Assembly: GCA_036257535.1 (NCBI GenBank)
Contig: DATAFJ010000148.1
Location: forward strand, 1 to 64,000
DNA length: 64,000 nt
Direction: 5' to 3'
Source of the DNA: DATAEE01 sp036257535
Lineage (GTDB): Bacteria > Acidobacteriota > Vicinamibacteria > Vicinamibacterales > 2-12-FULL-66-21
Of the stretch, positions 8,527-16,086 are shown piece by piece. The position numbers were made by a program, and so were the translations under genes. The first letter of the stretch is position 1, and every line of letters starts with the position of its first letter. The notes beneath the pieces were generated by a model. The model saw only the letters and a program-made list of their open reading frames with translations. It made no database searches and had not been told where the DNA came from.

Positions 8527-9447
8527 TTACATGCCGCGGGCAAGCACTCCAACGGGCGAGGCCACCGCGTCAGACGCGTATCGAGCCAGCAGGCTCAGGG
8601 CGATCGCGGCGCGGCGCACGCGCTCGCGCGACATCGCAATGGCCGTCGGCTCGAGATGCTGGCCGCACGGGTACAGGCCCGGAGCGTTTCGAAGGCCGAA
8701 CTTCAGGTAGATCGGCGCGCCGACGCGCACGAGCTCGGCGATCTCGTAATGGCGCACGGCGCCGCCGAGGTCGTCCGGACTCTCGATATAGAGATCGATG
8801 GCGGCGTCGACGGCCTGCCGTATCGCGGCGATCTGCGCGAGCGTCAGATCGCCGGGCAGGTTGATCGACGTGGCGCCCAGATCCTCGAGGACCCTGGCGG
8901 TAGCCGGGTTGGGGGCCGCGACCGTCACCGATACCTTCAACACAAAATCCGCCGGGAGATCGCCGGACGCTTTCATGCGTCCGAGAACCATCAGCTGCCC
9001 GATGTCGGCGATGAGCGCCGAGCGAATGCCGAGCTGCGCCGCATGGAGCACGTCGTCAATGCCATAGGCGAGCTGATCCGCGCCGCGCAGAGCGGAACCC
9101 ATGACGCGGCCCAACGTCGTGGTGGCCTGGACGCCGATGTCCCAGTTCGCCCGCGGGCCGACGAACAGGCAGACCTCGATGCCGTGCTCGCGTCCAAGCG
9201 CCACCATGCTGCGGATCTCGTCGTCTGTCTGCAGCATGATGCCGCTGCCCTGGCTGACGCGGTGAACCGGCACCGCATGCTCGGCGGCGGCGGCGATCAC
9301 CGCCTGCATCACGCGCGGCCCTTCGCACGACGGGATCTCGATCCGGTACTGTCCGCCGTCGCCGAACCGCTTGCGCGACGCCGGCAGCACGTGCGCATCG
9401 CGATCTGGAAGGCCCAGGCGACTGAGAACGTCGCGTGCGTTGGTCAT
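8527..9447 (-). CDS. Unknown TIM-barrel-like protein, weakly resembling U32 peptidases
   Basis: A 306-residue soluble protein without signal peptide. Repeating beta-alpha units ('YRIEIPSCEG', 'HRVSQGSGIM', 'GIEVCLFVGPR', 'SALIADIGQLM', 'FVLKVSVTVAAPNPATARVLEDLGA' read in parts) suggest a barrel, and 'PVHRVSQGSG' plus 'GIEVCLFVGP' recall U32-family proteins, but only weakly. There is no catalytic signature I can name. It sits between the SDR and semialdehyde dehydrogenase genes, where a keto-deoxy-acid dehydratase or aldolase would be expected. ATG at 9447 is preferred over the GTG at 9453 because GGAG lies 5 bases before it. Function unknown. Confidence 0.6.
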   Translation of the reverse strand: MTNARDVLSRLGLPDRDAHVLPASRKRFGDGGQYRIEIPSCEGPRVMQAVIAAAAEHAVPVHRVSQGSGIMLQTDDEIRSMVALGREHGIEVCLFVGPRANWDIGVQATTTLGRVMGSALRGADQLAYGIDDVLHAAQLGIRSALIADIGQLMVLGRMKASGDLPADFVLKVSVTVAAPNPATARVLEDLGATSINLPGDLTLAQIAAIRQAVDAAIDLYIESPDDLGGAVRHYEIAELVRVGAPIYLKFGLRNAPGLYPCGQHLEPTAIAMSRERVRRAAIALSLLARYASDAVASPVGVLARGM

Positions 9448-9459
9448 ATGCACTCCGCT

Positions 9460-10245
9460 TTATACCGAGAACTGAATACCAAGTCCGCAATCCACTGCGA
9501 GCGACGCGCCCACGATCGCCGACGCCTCGTCCGAGGCGACGAACGCAACCAGGTTCGCCACCTCCGCGGGCGTCGCAATCCGGCGGAGCGGATGGACGGC
9601 CATGACGTGCCGTTCGGCTTCGTCGGGGTCAGGCTGCATCCGGAACCACTCCTCGACGAGCCTTGTGCGCGTCCAGCCCGGCAACACCGCGTTCACGCGG
9701 ATGTTGAGCGGCGCACAGTCGAGCGCCAGGCTCCGCGTGAGTCCAACCAGGCCGGACTTCGCGGCCGCGTACGGAAACATACCCGCGATGGTCAGGCTCG
9801 CGTGAATGGACGCGATGTTGACGATCGAACCGCGGCCTGCGCGCTTCATCGCTGGCAGCACGTGCTTGCAGCAGAGCCATGCGCCCTTGAGATCCACGGC
9901 GAACACCGAGTCCCATTCGGCCTCGGTCATGTCTGCCGCATCGAAGTACGCGTTCACGCCGGCGTTGTTCACGAGCACGTCGATCGATCCGCGACGCGCC
10001 AGGATCCGCGCCATCGCGGCGCGGACGTCCGGCTCGCGTGTCACGTCCGCGGGCTCGAAGGTTACCGGCACTCCCGTCCGCGCGAGGTCGCGCTCGGCTT
10101 GGCGGCCCACGTCCTCGTCGACGTCGAGAAACGCGACGGCCGCTCCTTCAGCCGCGAACTTCTCGACGATCGCCCGGCCGATGCCCCGCGATCCTCCGGT
10201 CACGACCGCACTCTTTCCCTCGAGCCGTCGCTGCTCCGTGGACAT
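9460..10245 (-). CDS. SDR-family oxidoreductase, probable sugar 1-dehydrogenase
   Basis: A 261-residue classical short-chain dehydrogenase: 'TGGSRGIG' at residues 16-23, 'NNAG' at 93-96, Ser146 and the Y159-x3-K163 pair in 'YAAAK', 'PG' after beta-6. Asp41 after beta-2 favours NAD. As the first gene of the operon it is the candidate enzyme that oxidises the imported aldose to a lactone, though FabG-like or alcohol-dehydrogenase roles are possible. GAGG precedes the ATG by 5 bases. It is divergent from the epimerase gene with a 40-bp gap that must hold both promoters. Confidence 0.85.
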   Translation of the reverse strand: MSTEQRRLEGKSAVVTGGSRGIGRAIVEKFAAEGAAVAFLDVDEDVGRQAERDLARTGVPVTFEPADVTREPDVRAAMARILARRGSIDVLVNNAGVNAYFDAADMTEAEWDSVFAVDLKGAWLCCKHVLPAMKRAGRGSIVNIASIHASLTIAGMFPYAAAKSGLVGLTRSLALDCAPLNIRVNAVLPGWTRTRLVEEWFRMQPDPDEAERHVMAVHPLRRIATPAEVANLVAFVASDEASAIVGASLAVDCGLGIQFSV

Positions 10246-10285
10246 CGGGACCTCATGATATTACGATTACTGGCTCGAGCCGCCC

Positions 10286-11455
10286 ATGCGCGTCCAGGCA
10301 TTCGCCTCCGTCTTCCTGTCACTGTGTGCGTCGGCGCTGGCCGTGCTGCCAGCAGGGTCTTCATCAACCCCTCCCGCTGTTACGCGCGCGTCATTCGGCA
10401 GGATGCCGGACGGCGCGGAGGTCGAGGTCTTCTCGCTCACGAACGCCAAAGGTCTCGAGGTGCGAGCGATCGAGTACGGCGCAATCATCGTGTCGCTGCG
10501 GACGCCGGATCGCTCGGGACGCATCGACGACGTCGTGCTCGGCTACGACGCGCTGGCGGGGTATGTTGCGAACAATTCGCCGTATCTGGGAGCGATCGTC
10601 GGCCGCTATGCAAATCGAATCGCGCGCGGGCGCTTCACGCTGGACGGACGCGAGTACACGCTCGCGACGAACAACGCGCCCAACCACCTGCACGGCGGCG
10701 TCAAGGGCTTCGACAAGGTCGTATGGGACGGCGAACCGGTCGACGGGCCTGCGGGGTCCGGCGTAGCGTTTTCTTATACGAGCCGCGACGGCGAAGAGGG
10801 GTACCCGGGCACGCTGAAGGCGCGCGTCACGTACAGCCTCAACGATCGCGGTGAGCTGACGGTCGACTACCACGCGACGACCGACAAGCCCACTGTGATC
10901 AACCTGAGCCAGCACAGCTACTTCAACCTCTCCGGCGGCGAACGCGACATCCTCGGGCACGAGCTGACCATCGCGGCCGATCGCTACACGCCTGTCGACG
11001 ACACGCTCATCCCGACCGGCGAACTCGCGCCGGTTGACGGCACACCGCTCGATTTCAGAAAGCCGGTCGCTGTTGGCGCACGCATCAACGAGCCGCACGT
11101 GCAGCTGAAACGTGGCCAGGGATACGACCACAACTTTGTGTTGGTCGGGCTCGAGGCTTCTCTTCGAAAGGCGGCACGGCTCGTCGATCCGGTCTCGGGC
11201 CGCACGCTCGACATCTCCACGACCGAGCCGGGCGTACAGTTCTACTCGGGCAATTTCCTCGACGGGAGCATCAAGGGCAAGGGCGGGCGTGTTTATACGA
11301 GGCGATCCGGTCTCTGCCTCGAGACCCAGCACTTCCCGGACTCTCCGAACCGGCCCGACTTTCCGTCGACGGCTCTCCGTCCGGGCGCCGAGTACCGCTC
11401 TCGAACGGTCTTTTCGTTCGGCGTCACCAGCTCGCGTGGACCGACGCGCGAATAA
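10286..11455 (+). CDS. Secreted aldose 1-epimerase (galactose mutarotase)
   Basis: A 389-residue protein: an N-terminal signal peptide of about 25 residues, then a GalM-type domain with 'YGAIIVSLRTPDR', 'GAIVGRYANRIARGRF', 'NNAPNHLHGG' (catalytic His), 'QHSYFNLSG' (second His) and 'GVQFYSGNF' near the C-terminus. It interconverts alpha and beta anomers of aldoses; the signal peptide places it in the periplasm. It stands next to hydrolases that retain L-arabinose configuration, so it may present the anomer the importer prefers (inference). Its 3' end overlaps the convergent aldo/keto reductase by 32 bp. Confidence 0.9.
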   Translation: MRVQAFASVFLSLCASALAVLPAGSSSTPPAVTRASFGRMPDGAEVEVFSLTNAKGLEVRAIEYGAIIVSLRTPDRSGRIDDVVLGYDALAGYVANNSPYLGAIVGRYANRIARGRFTLDGREYTLATNNAPNHLHGGVKGFDKVVWDGEPVDGPAGSGVAFSYTSRDGEEGYPGTLKARVTYSLNDRGELTVDYHATTDKPTVINLSQHSYFNLSGGERDILGHELTIAADRYTPVDDTLIPTGELAPVDGTPLDFRKPVAVGARINEPHVQLKRGQGYDHNFVLVGLEASLRKAARLVDPVSGRTLDISTTEPGVQFYSGNFLDGSIKGKGGRVYTRRSGLCLETQHFPDSPNRPDFPSTALRPGAEYRSRTVFSFGVTSSRGPTRE

Positions 11456-12404
11456 GGTCGTCGTACACGGCCCGCACAGCCGTCATCGTCTTTGCGTCGA
11501 GCCGCGGCAGCCGCGCCGCCGCAGCGTTCTCGACAGCCTGTTCCGGAGTTCGGGCGCCGGGGATCGCGCAGCTCACCTCGTCGAACGTCAGGATCCATTG
11601 CAGCGCGAGCTGCGTTAGCGTGGCGCCGGGCGGCACGAGCGGCCGCAGGCGCTCGACCGCCGCGAGTCCCGCGTCGTACGCCACGCCGGAGAACGTTTCA
11701 CCCTTGTCGAACGCCTGCCCCTCGCGGTTGTACGTTCTGTGATCGTCAGCCGCAAACTGTGAATCGGGGCCGAGCTTGCCGGTCAGCAGCCCGCTCGCCA
11801 GCGGCACGCGCGCGATGATGCCGACCCGTCTGGCGTGCGCCTCGCGGAAGAACTCTTCGGCCGGCCTGGGGCGAAAGATGTTGAAGATGATCTGCACCGT
11901 GCGGACGTTCGGGTGACGCAGTGCGCGACGCGCTTCGTCCACGGTTTCGACGCTGACGCCGTAGTGCCGGAGCTTCCCCGCGGCGCTCAGATCGTCGAGG
12001 ATGCCGAACACCTCGGGCATGTCGTACACGCGCGTGTGCGGACAATGGAGCTGGAGGAGGTCGATGCGCTCGACGCCGAGATTCGTCAGGCTGCGGTCGA
12101 TCCAGCTCGTGAGGTTCTGGCGCGAGTAGCCATCCGGTGTCTGCACGGCCAGCCGCCGGCCTGCCTTGGTCGCGACCATGATGCGTTGAGCGGGCCGGTC
12201 GCGAAGCAAGCGTCCCACCAGCCGCTCGCTGCGGCCGTCGCCATAGACATCTGCGGTGTCGATGAAATTGACGCCGGCATCGACTGCCGCATGCAGCGCC
12301 CGCATCGCCTGCCCGTCGTCTGTCGGCCCCCAGTCGCCGCCGACGGCCCAGGCGCCAAAGCCGATCGGGAACAGGTCGATCCCGGTCGATCCCAGCGCTC
12401 TCAC
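11424..12404 (-). CDS. Aldo/keto reductase
   Basis: A 326-residue (alpha/beta)8 aldo/keto reductase with the full catalytic tetrad: D49 and Y54 in 'IDTADVYGDG', K80 in 'VATKAG', H120 in 'LQLHCP'. 'SSxx'-type phosphate binding is replaced by a C-terminal 'AIPGARTPEQ' loop typical of the family. NADPH-linked oxidation or reduction of a sugar or aldehyde is likely. The GTG start overlaps the stop of the arabinofuranosidase gene (GTGA), so the two are translationally coupled, which suggests action on the released sugar. The frame is open upstream, but only into the previous gene. Confidence 0.85.
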   Translation of the reverse strand: MRALGSTGIDLFPIGFGAWAVGGDWGPTDDGQAMRALHAAVDAGVNFIDTADVYGDGRSERLVGRLLRDRPAQRIMVATKAGRRLAVQTPDGYSRQNLTSWIDRSLTNLGVERIDLLQLHCPHTRVYDMPEVFGILDDLSAAGKLRHYGVSVETVDEARRALRHPNVRTVQIIFNIFRPRPAEEFFREAHARRVGIIARVPLASGLLTGKLGPDSQFAADDHRTYNREGQAFDKGETFSGVAYDAGLAAVERLRPLVPPGATLTQLALQWILTFDEVSCAIPGARTPEQAVENAAAARLPRLDAKTMTAVRAVYDDLIRASVHASW

Positions 12405-14896
12405 CTGACCTTCCACTCCTGGATTCCCGCCGACCATTGCGGCTGCATCGTGACCTCGACGCGCAGCGCTCGGGTTGAAATCGTCTTGAAGGTCACCTTG
12501 TTCCACGCATTCATCGCCGTTCCGTATGACGAAGCTGTCTCCACGGGCTTCCACAGTCCGCCATCCTTATAAAGGAGGCGCCACGAGGCGGGCACCCGGA
12601 CCTGGCCGCGGCCGGTATCGTCGAACCAGTAGATTTCGGCCTCGGATACCTCCTGCGGTTTCGCGAACGCCATTTCTGCCCATTCAGTCGTGCCGCGAGC
12701 TGGCCACCAGTCGAAGTACGACGACGGGTCACCTGACGATGCCGGCCGCTCCCCGTCATTGATCAGGCGCGGATTCTTCCTGCTTGACGACGTCGTCAGC
12801 GTCGCCATCGTCGCGATGGTCGGATACGGGGCAGGCGTCGCGTGCGCGTCGGTGCGCGGAAGCCAGACGATCATCTGACCGCGGCCGCGATTCGCCCAGG
12901 CGTAGTACGGGATGGCCGTGAAATCTTGCTCGGTCTTCGTGACGCCACCCTTTTCATCGTACGCGAGCGCCGTCGCGCGGCCGGTCACGACCTGGACGCC
13001 GTTGAGAAGGTTCGGGCGGAACTCGGAGGTCAGAACTGTGCTGTCGTCCAGGATGAGATTCCGGACTCGGCCGTTCGGGTTGTCGGGCCACTCGGCAGCG
13101 AACATGATCGGGCCGCGCTGAAGCGCGACGCGGCCACGGTCCGCTTCGACGCTGTCGTGAGCGATCACGCGACGAACGAGCATCGGCAGGTACAGATCGA
13201 TAGTGTCGCCGGCGCGCCATTCCCGCGTTATCGTCGCGTAGCCCTTGTCCAGGGATAACGGAACTCGCGACCCAGCCACCTTCAACGAAGGTCCATGGCG
13301 GTCGATCGAATCGTGGGTGCCAGTGCTGGTCACAAAGCGATACAGGTCGCTTGGGACTGGCCGGCCCAGCGCCCAGCCGGGAATGCGCACCTTGATCGTG
13401 AACCGGCGCGGCTCACCCGGATCGATCGTAAACCTGACGCCGCCGTCCGATGGGTAGCGAGTGCCTTGTGCGATCTTTACCGGCCGACGTCTCACGTCGA
13501 GCTCGGCTTTGCTCTGGGCGAACAGGTTCACATAGATCGCGTCGTCGCGGACCGCGTACATGTAGCCCGGAACTGACGCGAGAAACCGGGTGATGTTCGA
13601 CGGGCAGCAGGCGACGCCGAACCAGGCGCTCCGCTCGTGCTGGCCGTTCGATTCGAGCGGGTTCGGATAGAAGAACGTCTTCCCGTCGAGCGACACGCCG
13701 GAGATCAGGCCGTTGAAGAGCGTGCGCTCCATCACGTCGATATATTTCGCGTCGCCGTGGAGCAGGAACAGGCGGTGGTTCCAGTAGTCCAGCCCGACCG
13801 ACGCGCAGGTCTCGTTGTACGCGGTCATGTTCGGCAGCTCGTAGTGACGGCCGAACGCCTCGCCCGCGCCCGATGCACCAATCCCGCCCGTGATGTACAG
13901 CTTCCGCCCGACCGTGTTCTCCCAGATCGTGTCGATGGCCTTGATGTAGACCGGGTCGCCGGTCAGCGCCGCGACATCCGCCATGCCTGAGTACATGTAA
14001 GTCGCGCGGACGGCGTGGCCAACCGGCTCCGTCTGCTCGACGACACGCTCATGTGCCTGGTTGTAGACGAGTCCACGCGGGTTCACTTTCTCGCCAGGGT
14101 TGGGGCCCCGTTCGTCGAGGAGAAACTTTGCGAGCGTCAGGTAGCGCTCGTCCCCCGTGACGCGATACAGGCGCGCGAGCGCCATCTCTGTGATCTGGTG
14201 GCCCGGCCAGATCGACCGCTTGCCCGGCCCGAAGGTGCTGACCAGAAGGTTCGCGCTTCTGATCGCGACGTCGAGCAACGTTCGTTTGCCGGTCGCGAGA
14301 TAGTGCGCGACCGCCGCTTCGTAGAGGTGCCCGAGGTTGTACAACTCGTGGCTGTCGTCCCGCTCGAGCTCCCATCGCTCCCTGCCGGCCCACTTGTGCG
14401 GGTTCTGCGGGTCGATCGTCCGCGTCGTATAGATGTAGCCATCCGGCTCCTGGGCCGCCGCGATTTTCGCGATGAGCCCGTCCACATACGCATCTAGCTT
14501 CGGATCGGGGTGAACGCTCAGCGTGTACGACGCGCCCTCGATCACCTTGTAGACGTCCGTATCGTCGAACGGATATCCGGGCGGCTTGCGATCGTCGAGC
14601 TGCTCGCCACGGAGCACTTTCGCCGCGCGTTCGAAGAGATCCACCCTCCCGGTGCGCTCGCACTGCTGGAATGCGAAGGGGATGGACACGGTGCGATTCG
14701 TCTCGATCTTGGGGGCCCAGAACTCGTCTTCCAGGTGAACGGCCGTGAACGGGACAGGCTGGAACGGATAGTCGCGGCGCGGCTGATCGACCAAGCGCTG
14801 TTCCGATCCCGTGATGACGCCCGGCATGAAGGAAAGCGCGACTGCCGCGCCGATCAGCCCGGCAAGGCCGGAAGTTCGGACAGCTGGGGGGATCAT
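12401..14896 (-). CDS. GH127 family beta-L-arabinofuranosidase (DUF1680)
   Basis: An 831-residue secreted protein with a hydrophobic N-terminal leader, an (alpha/alpha)6 barrel and C-terminal beta domains. The GH127 zinc/nucleophile signature is visible: 'NETCA' near residue 360 supplies Glu and Cys ligands, and 'VACCPSN' near residue 430 supplies two adjacent cysteines, one of them the nucleophile in characterised members. The last 150 residues form an extra beta module. It should release L-arabinose from beta-L-arabinofuranosyl chains outside the cytoplasm. It is divergent from the phytase gene (70-bp gap) and coupled to the aldo/keto reductase. Confidence 0.88.
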   Translation of the reverse strand: MIPPAVRTSGLAGLIGAAVALSFMPGVITGSEQRLVDQPRRDYPFQPVPFTAVHLEDEFWAPKIETNRTVSIPFAFQQCERTGRVDLFERAAKVLRGEQLDDRKPPGYPFDDTDVYKVIEGASYTLSVHPDPKLDAYVDGLIAKIAAAQEPDGYIYTTRTIDPQNPHKWAGRERWELERDDSHELYNLGHLYEAAVAHYLATGKRTLLDVAIRSANLLVSTFGPGKRSIWPGHQITEMALARLYRVTGDERYLTLAKFLLDERGPNPGEKVNPRGLVYNQAHERVVEQTEPVGHAVRATYMYSGMADVAALTGDPVYIKAIDTIWENTVGRKLYITGGIGASGAGEAFGRHYELPNMTAYNETCASVGLDYWNHRLFLLHGDAKYIDVMERTLFNGLISGVSLDGKTFFYPNPLESNGQHERSAWFGVACCPSNITRFLASVPGYMYAVRDDAIYVNLFAQSKAELDVRRRPVKIAQGTRYPSDGGVRFTIDPGEPRRFTIKVRIPGWALGRPVPSDLYRFVTSTGTHDSIDRHGPSLKVAGSRVPLSLDKGYATITREWRAGDTIDLYLPMLVRRVIAHDSVEADRGRVALQRGPIMFAAEWPDNPNGRVRNLILDDSTVLTSEFRPNLLNGVQVVTGRATALAYDEKGGVTKTEQDFTAIPYYAWANRGRGQMIVWLPRTDAHATPAPYPTIATMATLTTSSSRKNPRLINDGERPASSGDPSSYFDWWPARGTTEWAEMAFAKPQEVSEAEIYWFDDTGRGQVRVPASWRLLYKDGGLWKPVETASSYGTAMNAWNKVTFKTISTRALRVEVTMQPQWSAGIQEWKVR

Positions 14897-14966
14897 GCGG
14901 ATATGGTATTACGTGGAGATATTGCGAATGCCAGGCGGAGGAAGTCCTCGTGGCCGCCAGAGACCG

Positions 14967-16019
14967 ATGCGCCTCCTCGTGACGGCCGCCCTCGGCTGTG
15001 CATTATCCACGCCGCCCGTCAGACCGGCCGGGCAGACGGCGGCGGTTCCTCACGATCCGGACGATCCCGCAATCTGGATTCATCCGACCGATCCCGCCAG
15101 GAGCCTGATCCTCGGCACCGACAAGATCGAGTCGACCGGCGGACTCTACGTCTTCGGGCTCGACGGCACGCTCCGCCAATCGATCACCTCGCTCGATCGC
15201 CCCAACAACGTGGACCTGGAGTACGGGTTCTCCGCCGCCGGCCGGCTCGTCGACATCGCCGTCCTGACCGAGCGGAAGCGCCATCGGCTGCGAGTGTTTG
15301 CGATTCCAGCCGACGGCGGCGCGCTGACCGACCTGGCGCCCGCCGGACTCCCGGTCCTCGACGGCCAGCGCGGCGAAGCGTCCGAGCCGATGGGTATCGC
15401 GATGTACAAGCGGACCCGCGACGGCGCGGTGTTCGCGATCGTAGCGCCGAAGACCGGCGGCGCGACGGACTACCTCTGGCAGTACCGGCTCGAGGCCGAT
15501 GCTGCGGGCCGGCTCAACCTCGCGCTCGTCCGGCGGTTCGGCCGCTTCGGCCGCGCGGGTGCGGCGCCGGGTGACATCGGGGAAATCGAGGCGGTGGTAG
15601 TCGACGACTCGCTCGGTTACGTGTACTACAGCGACGAGCGTTATGGGATCCGGAAGTACCACGCCGACCCGGATCACCCGGGGGCGTCGCGGGAGCTTGC
15701 GGCGTTCGGAACCGACGGCTATCTCGGCGACCGAGAGGGGCTGGCAATCTACGAAACCGGAGACGGCAAGGGGTTCATCGTCTCGAGCGACCAGGTGTCG
15801 CGCGGCACGCGCGTAAAGCTGTTCAGGCGCGAAGGTGCGCCGGGAAACCCGCACGATCACTCCACCGTCTGGACCGTCTCGACGGTGTCCGATGACACCG
15901 ACGGCCTCGAAGCGACATCGCGCGCGCTGCCGGGATTCCCGCGGGGGCTCCTCATAATGATGAACGCCGGCGCACGGAATTTTCTCCTCTACGATTGGCG
16001 CGCCATCCAGCCGCGATGA
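14967..16019 (+). CDS. Secreted beta-propeller phytase (3-phytase family)
   Basis: A 350-residue protein: a signal peptide of about 22 residues ('LLVTAALGCALS'), then a propeller with the phytase patterns 'DDPAIWIHP', 'LGTDK', 'LYVFGLDG', 'RPNNVDLEYGF', 'GIAMYK' and 'DREGLAIY', which supply calcium and phosphate ligands. Members remove phosphate from inositol phosphates extracellularly. The ATG at 14967 is chosen because the signal peptide begins there; an upstream open stretch has no such feature. Neighbouring glycan-degrading genes suggest feeding on plant-derived material (inference). Confidence 0.87.
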   Translation: MRLLVTAALGCALSTPPVRPAGQTAAVPHDPDDPAIWIHPTDPARSLILGTDKIESTGGLYVFGLDGTLRQSITSLDRPNNVDLEYGFSAAGRLVDIAVLTERKRHRLRVFAIPADGGALTDLAPAGLPVLDGQRGEASEPMGIAMYKRTRDGAVFAIVAPKTGGATDYLWQYRLEADAAGRLNLALVRRFGRFGRAGAAPGDIGEIEAVVVDDSLGYVYYSDERYGIRKYHADPDHPGASRELAAFGTDGYLGDREGLAIYETGDGKGFIVSSDQVSRGTRVKLFRREGAPGNPHDHSTVWTVSTVSDDTDGLEATSRALPGFPRGLLIMMNAGARNFLLYDWRAIQPR

Positions 16020-16041
16020 CGGACAGGCATCATTCAGCGCC

Positions 16042-16086
16042 TTCCGCTGATCCGTGGCCCGTGTGATCCGCAGAATCCGTGGCCTG
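16042..16086. repeat. Degenerate TCCG-rich repeat tract between convergent genes
   Basis: Repeats of the form TTCCGCTGA, ATCCGTGGCCC, GATCCGCAGA, ATCCGTGGCC fill the 67-bp gap between the phytase stop and the convergent arabinofuranosidase stop. Same family as the tract at 1024-1080. Confidence 0.5.

Noticed and set aside
1053..10245. D-galactonate (DeLey-Doudoroff) operon
   Set aside because: The dehydratase resembles DgoD, but neither a 2-keto-3-deoxy-galactonate kinase nor a KDPGal aldolase is present, and the semialdehyde dehydrogenase points to a non-phosphorylative route.
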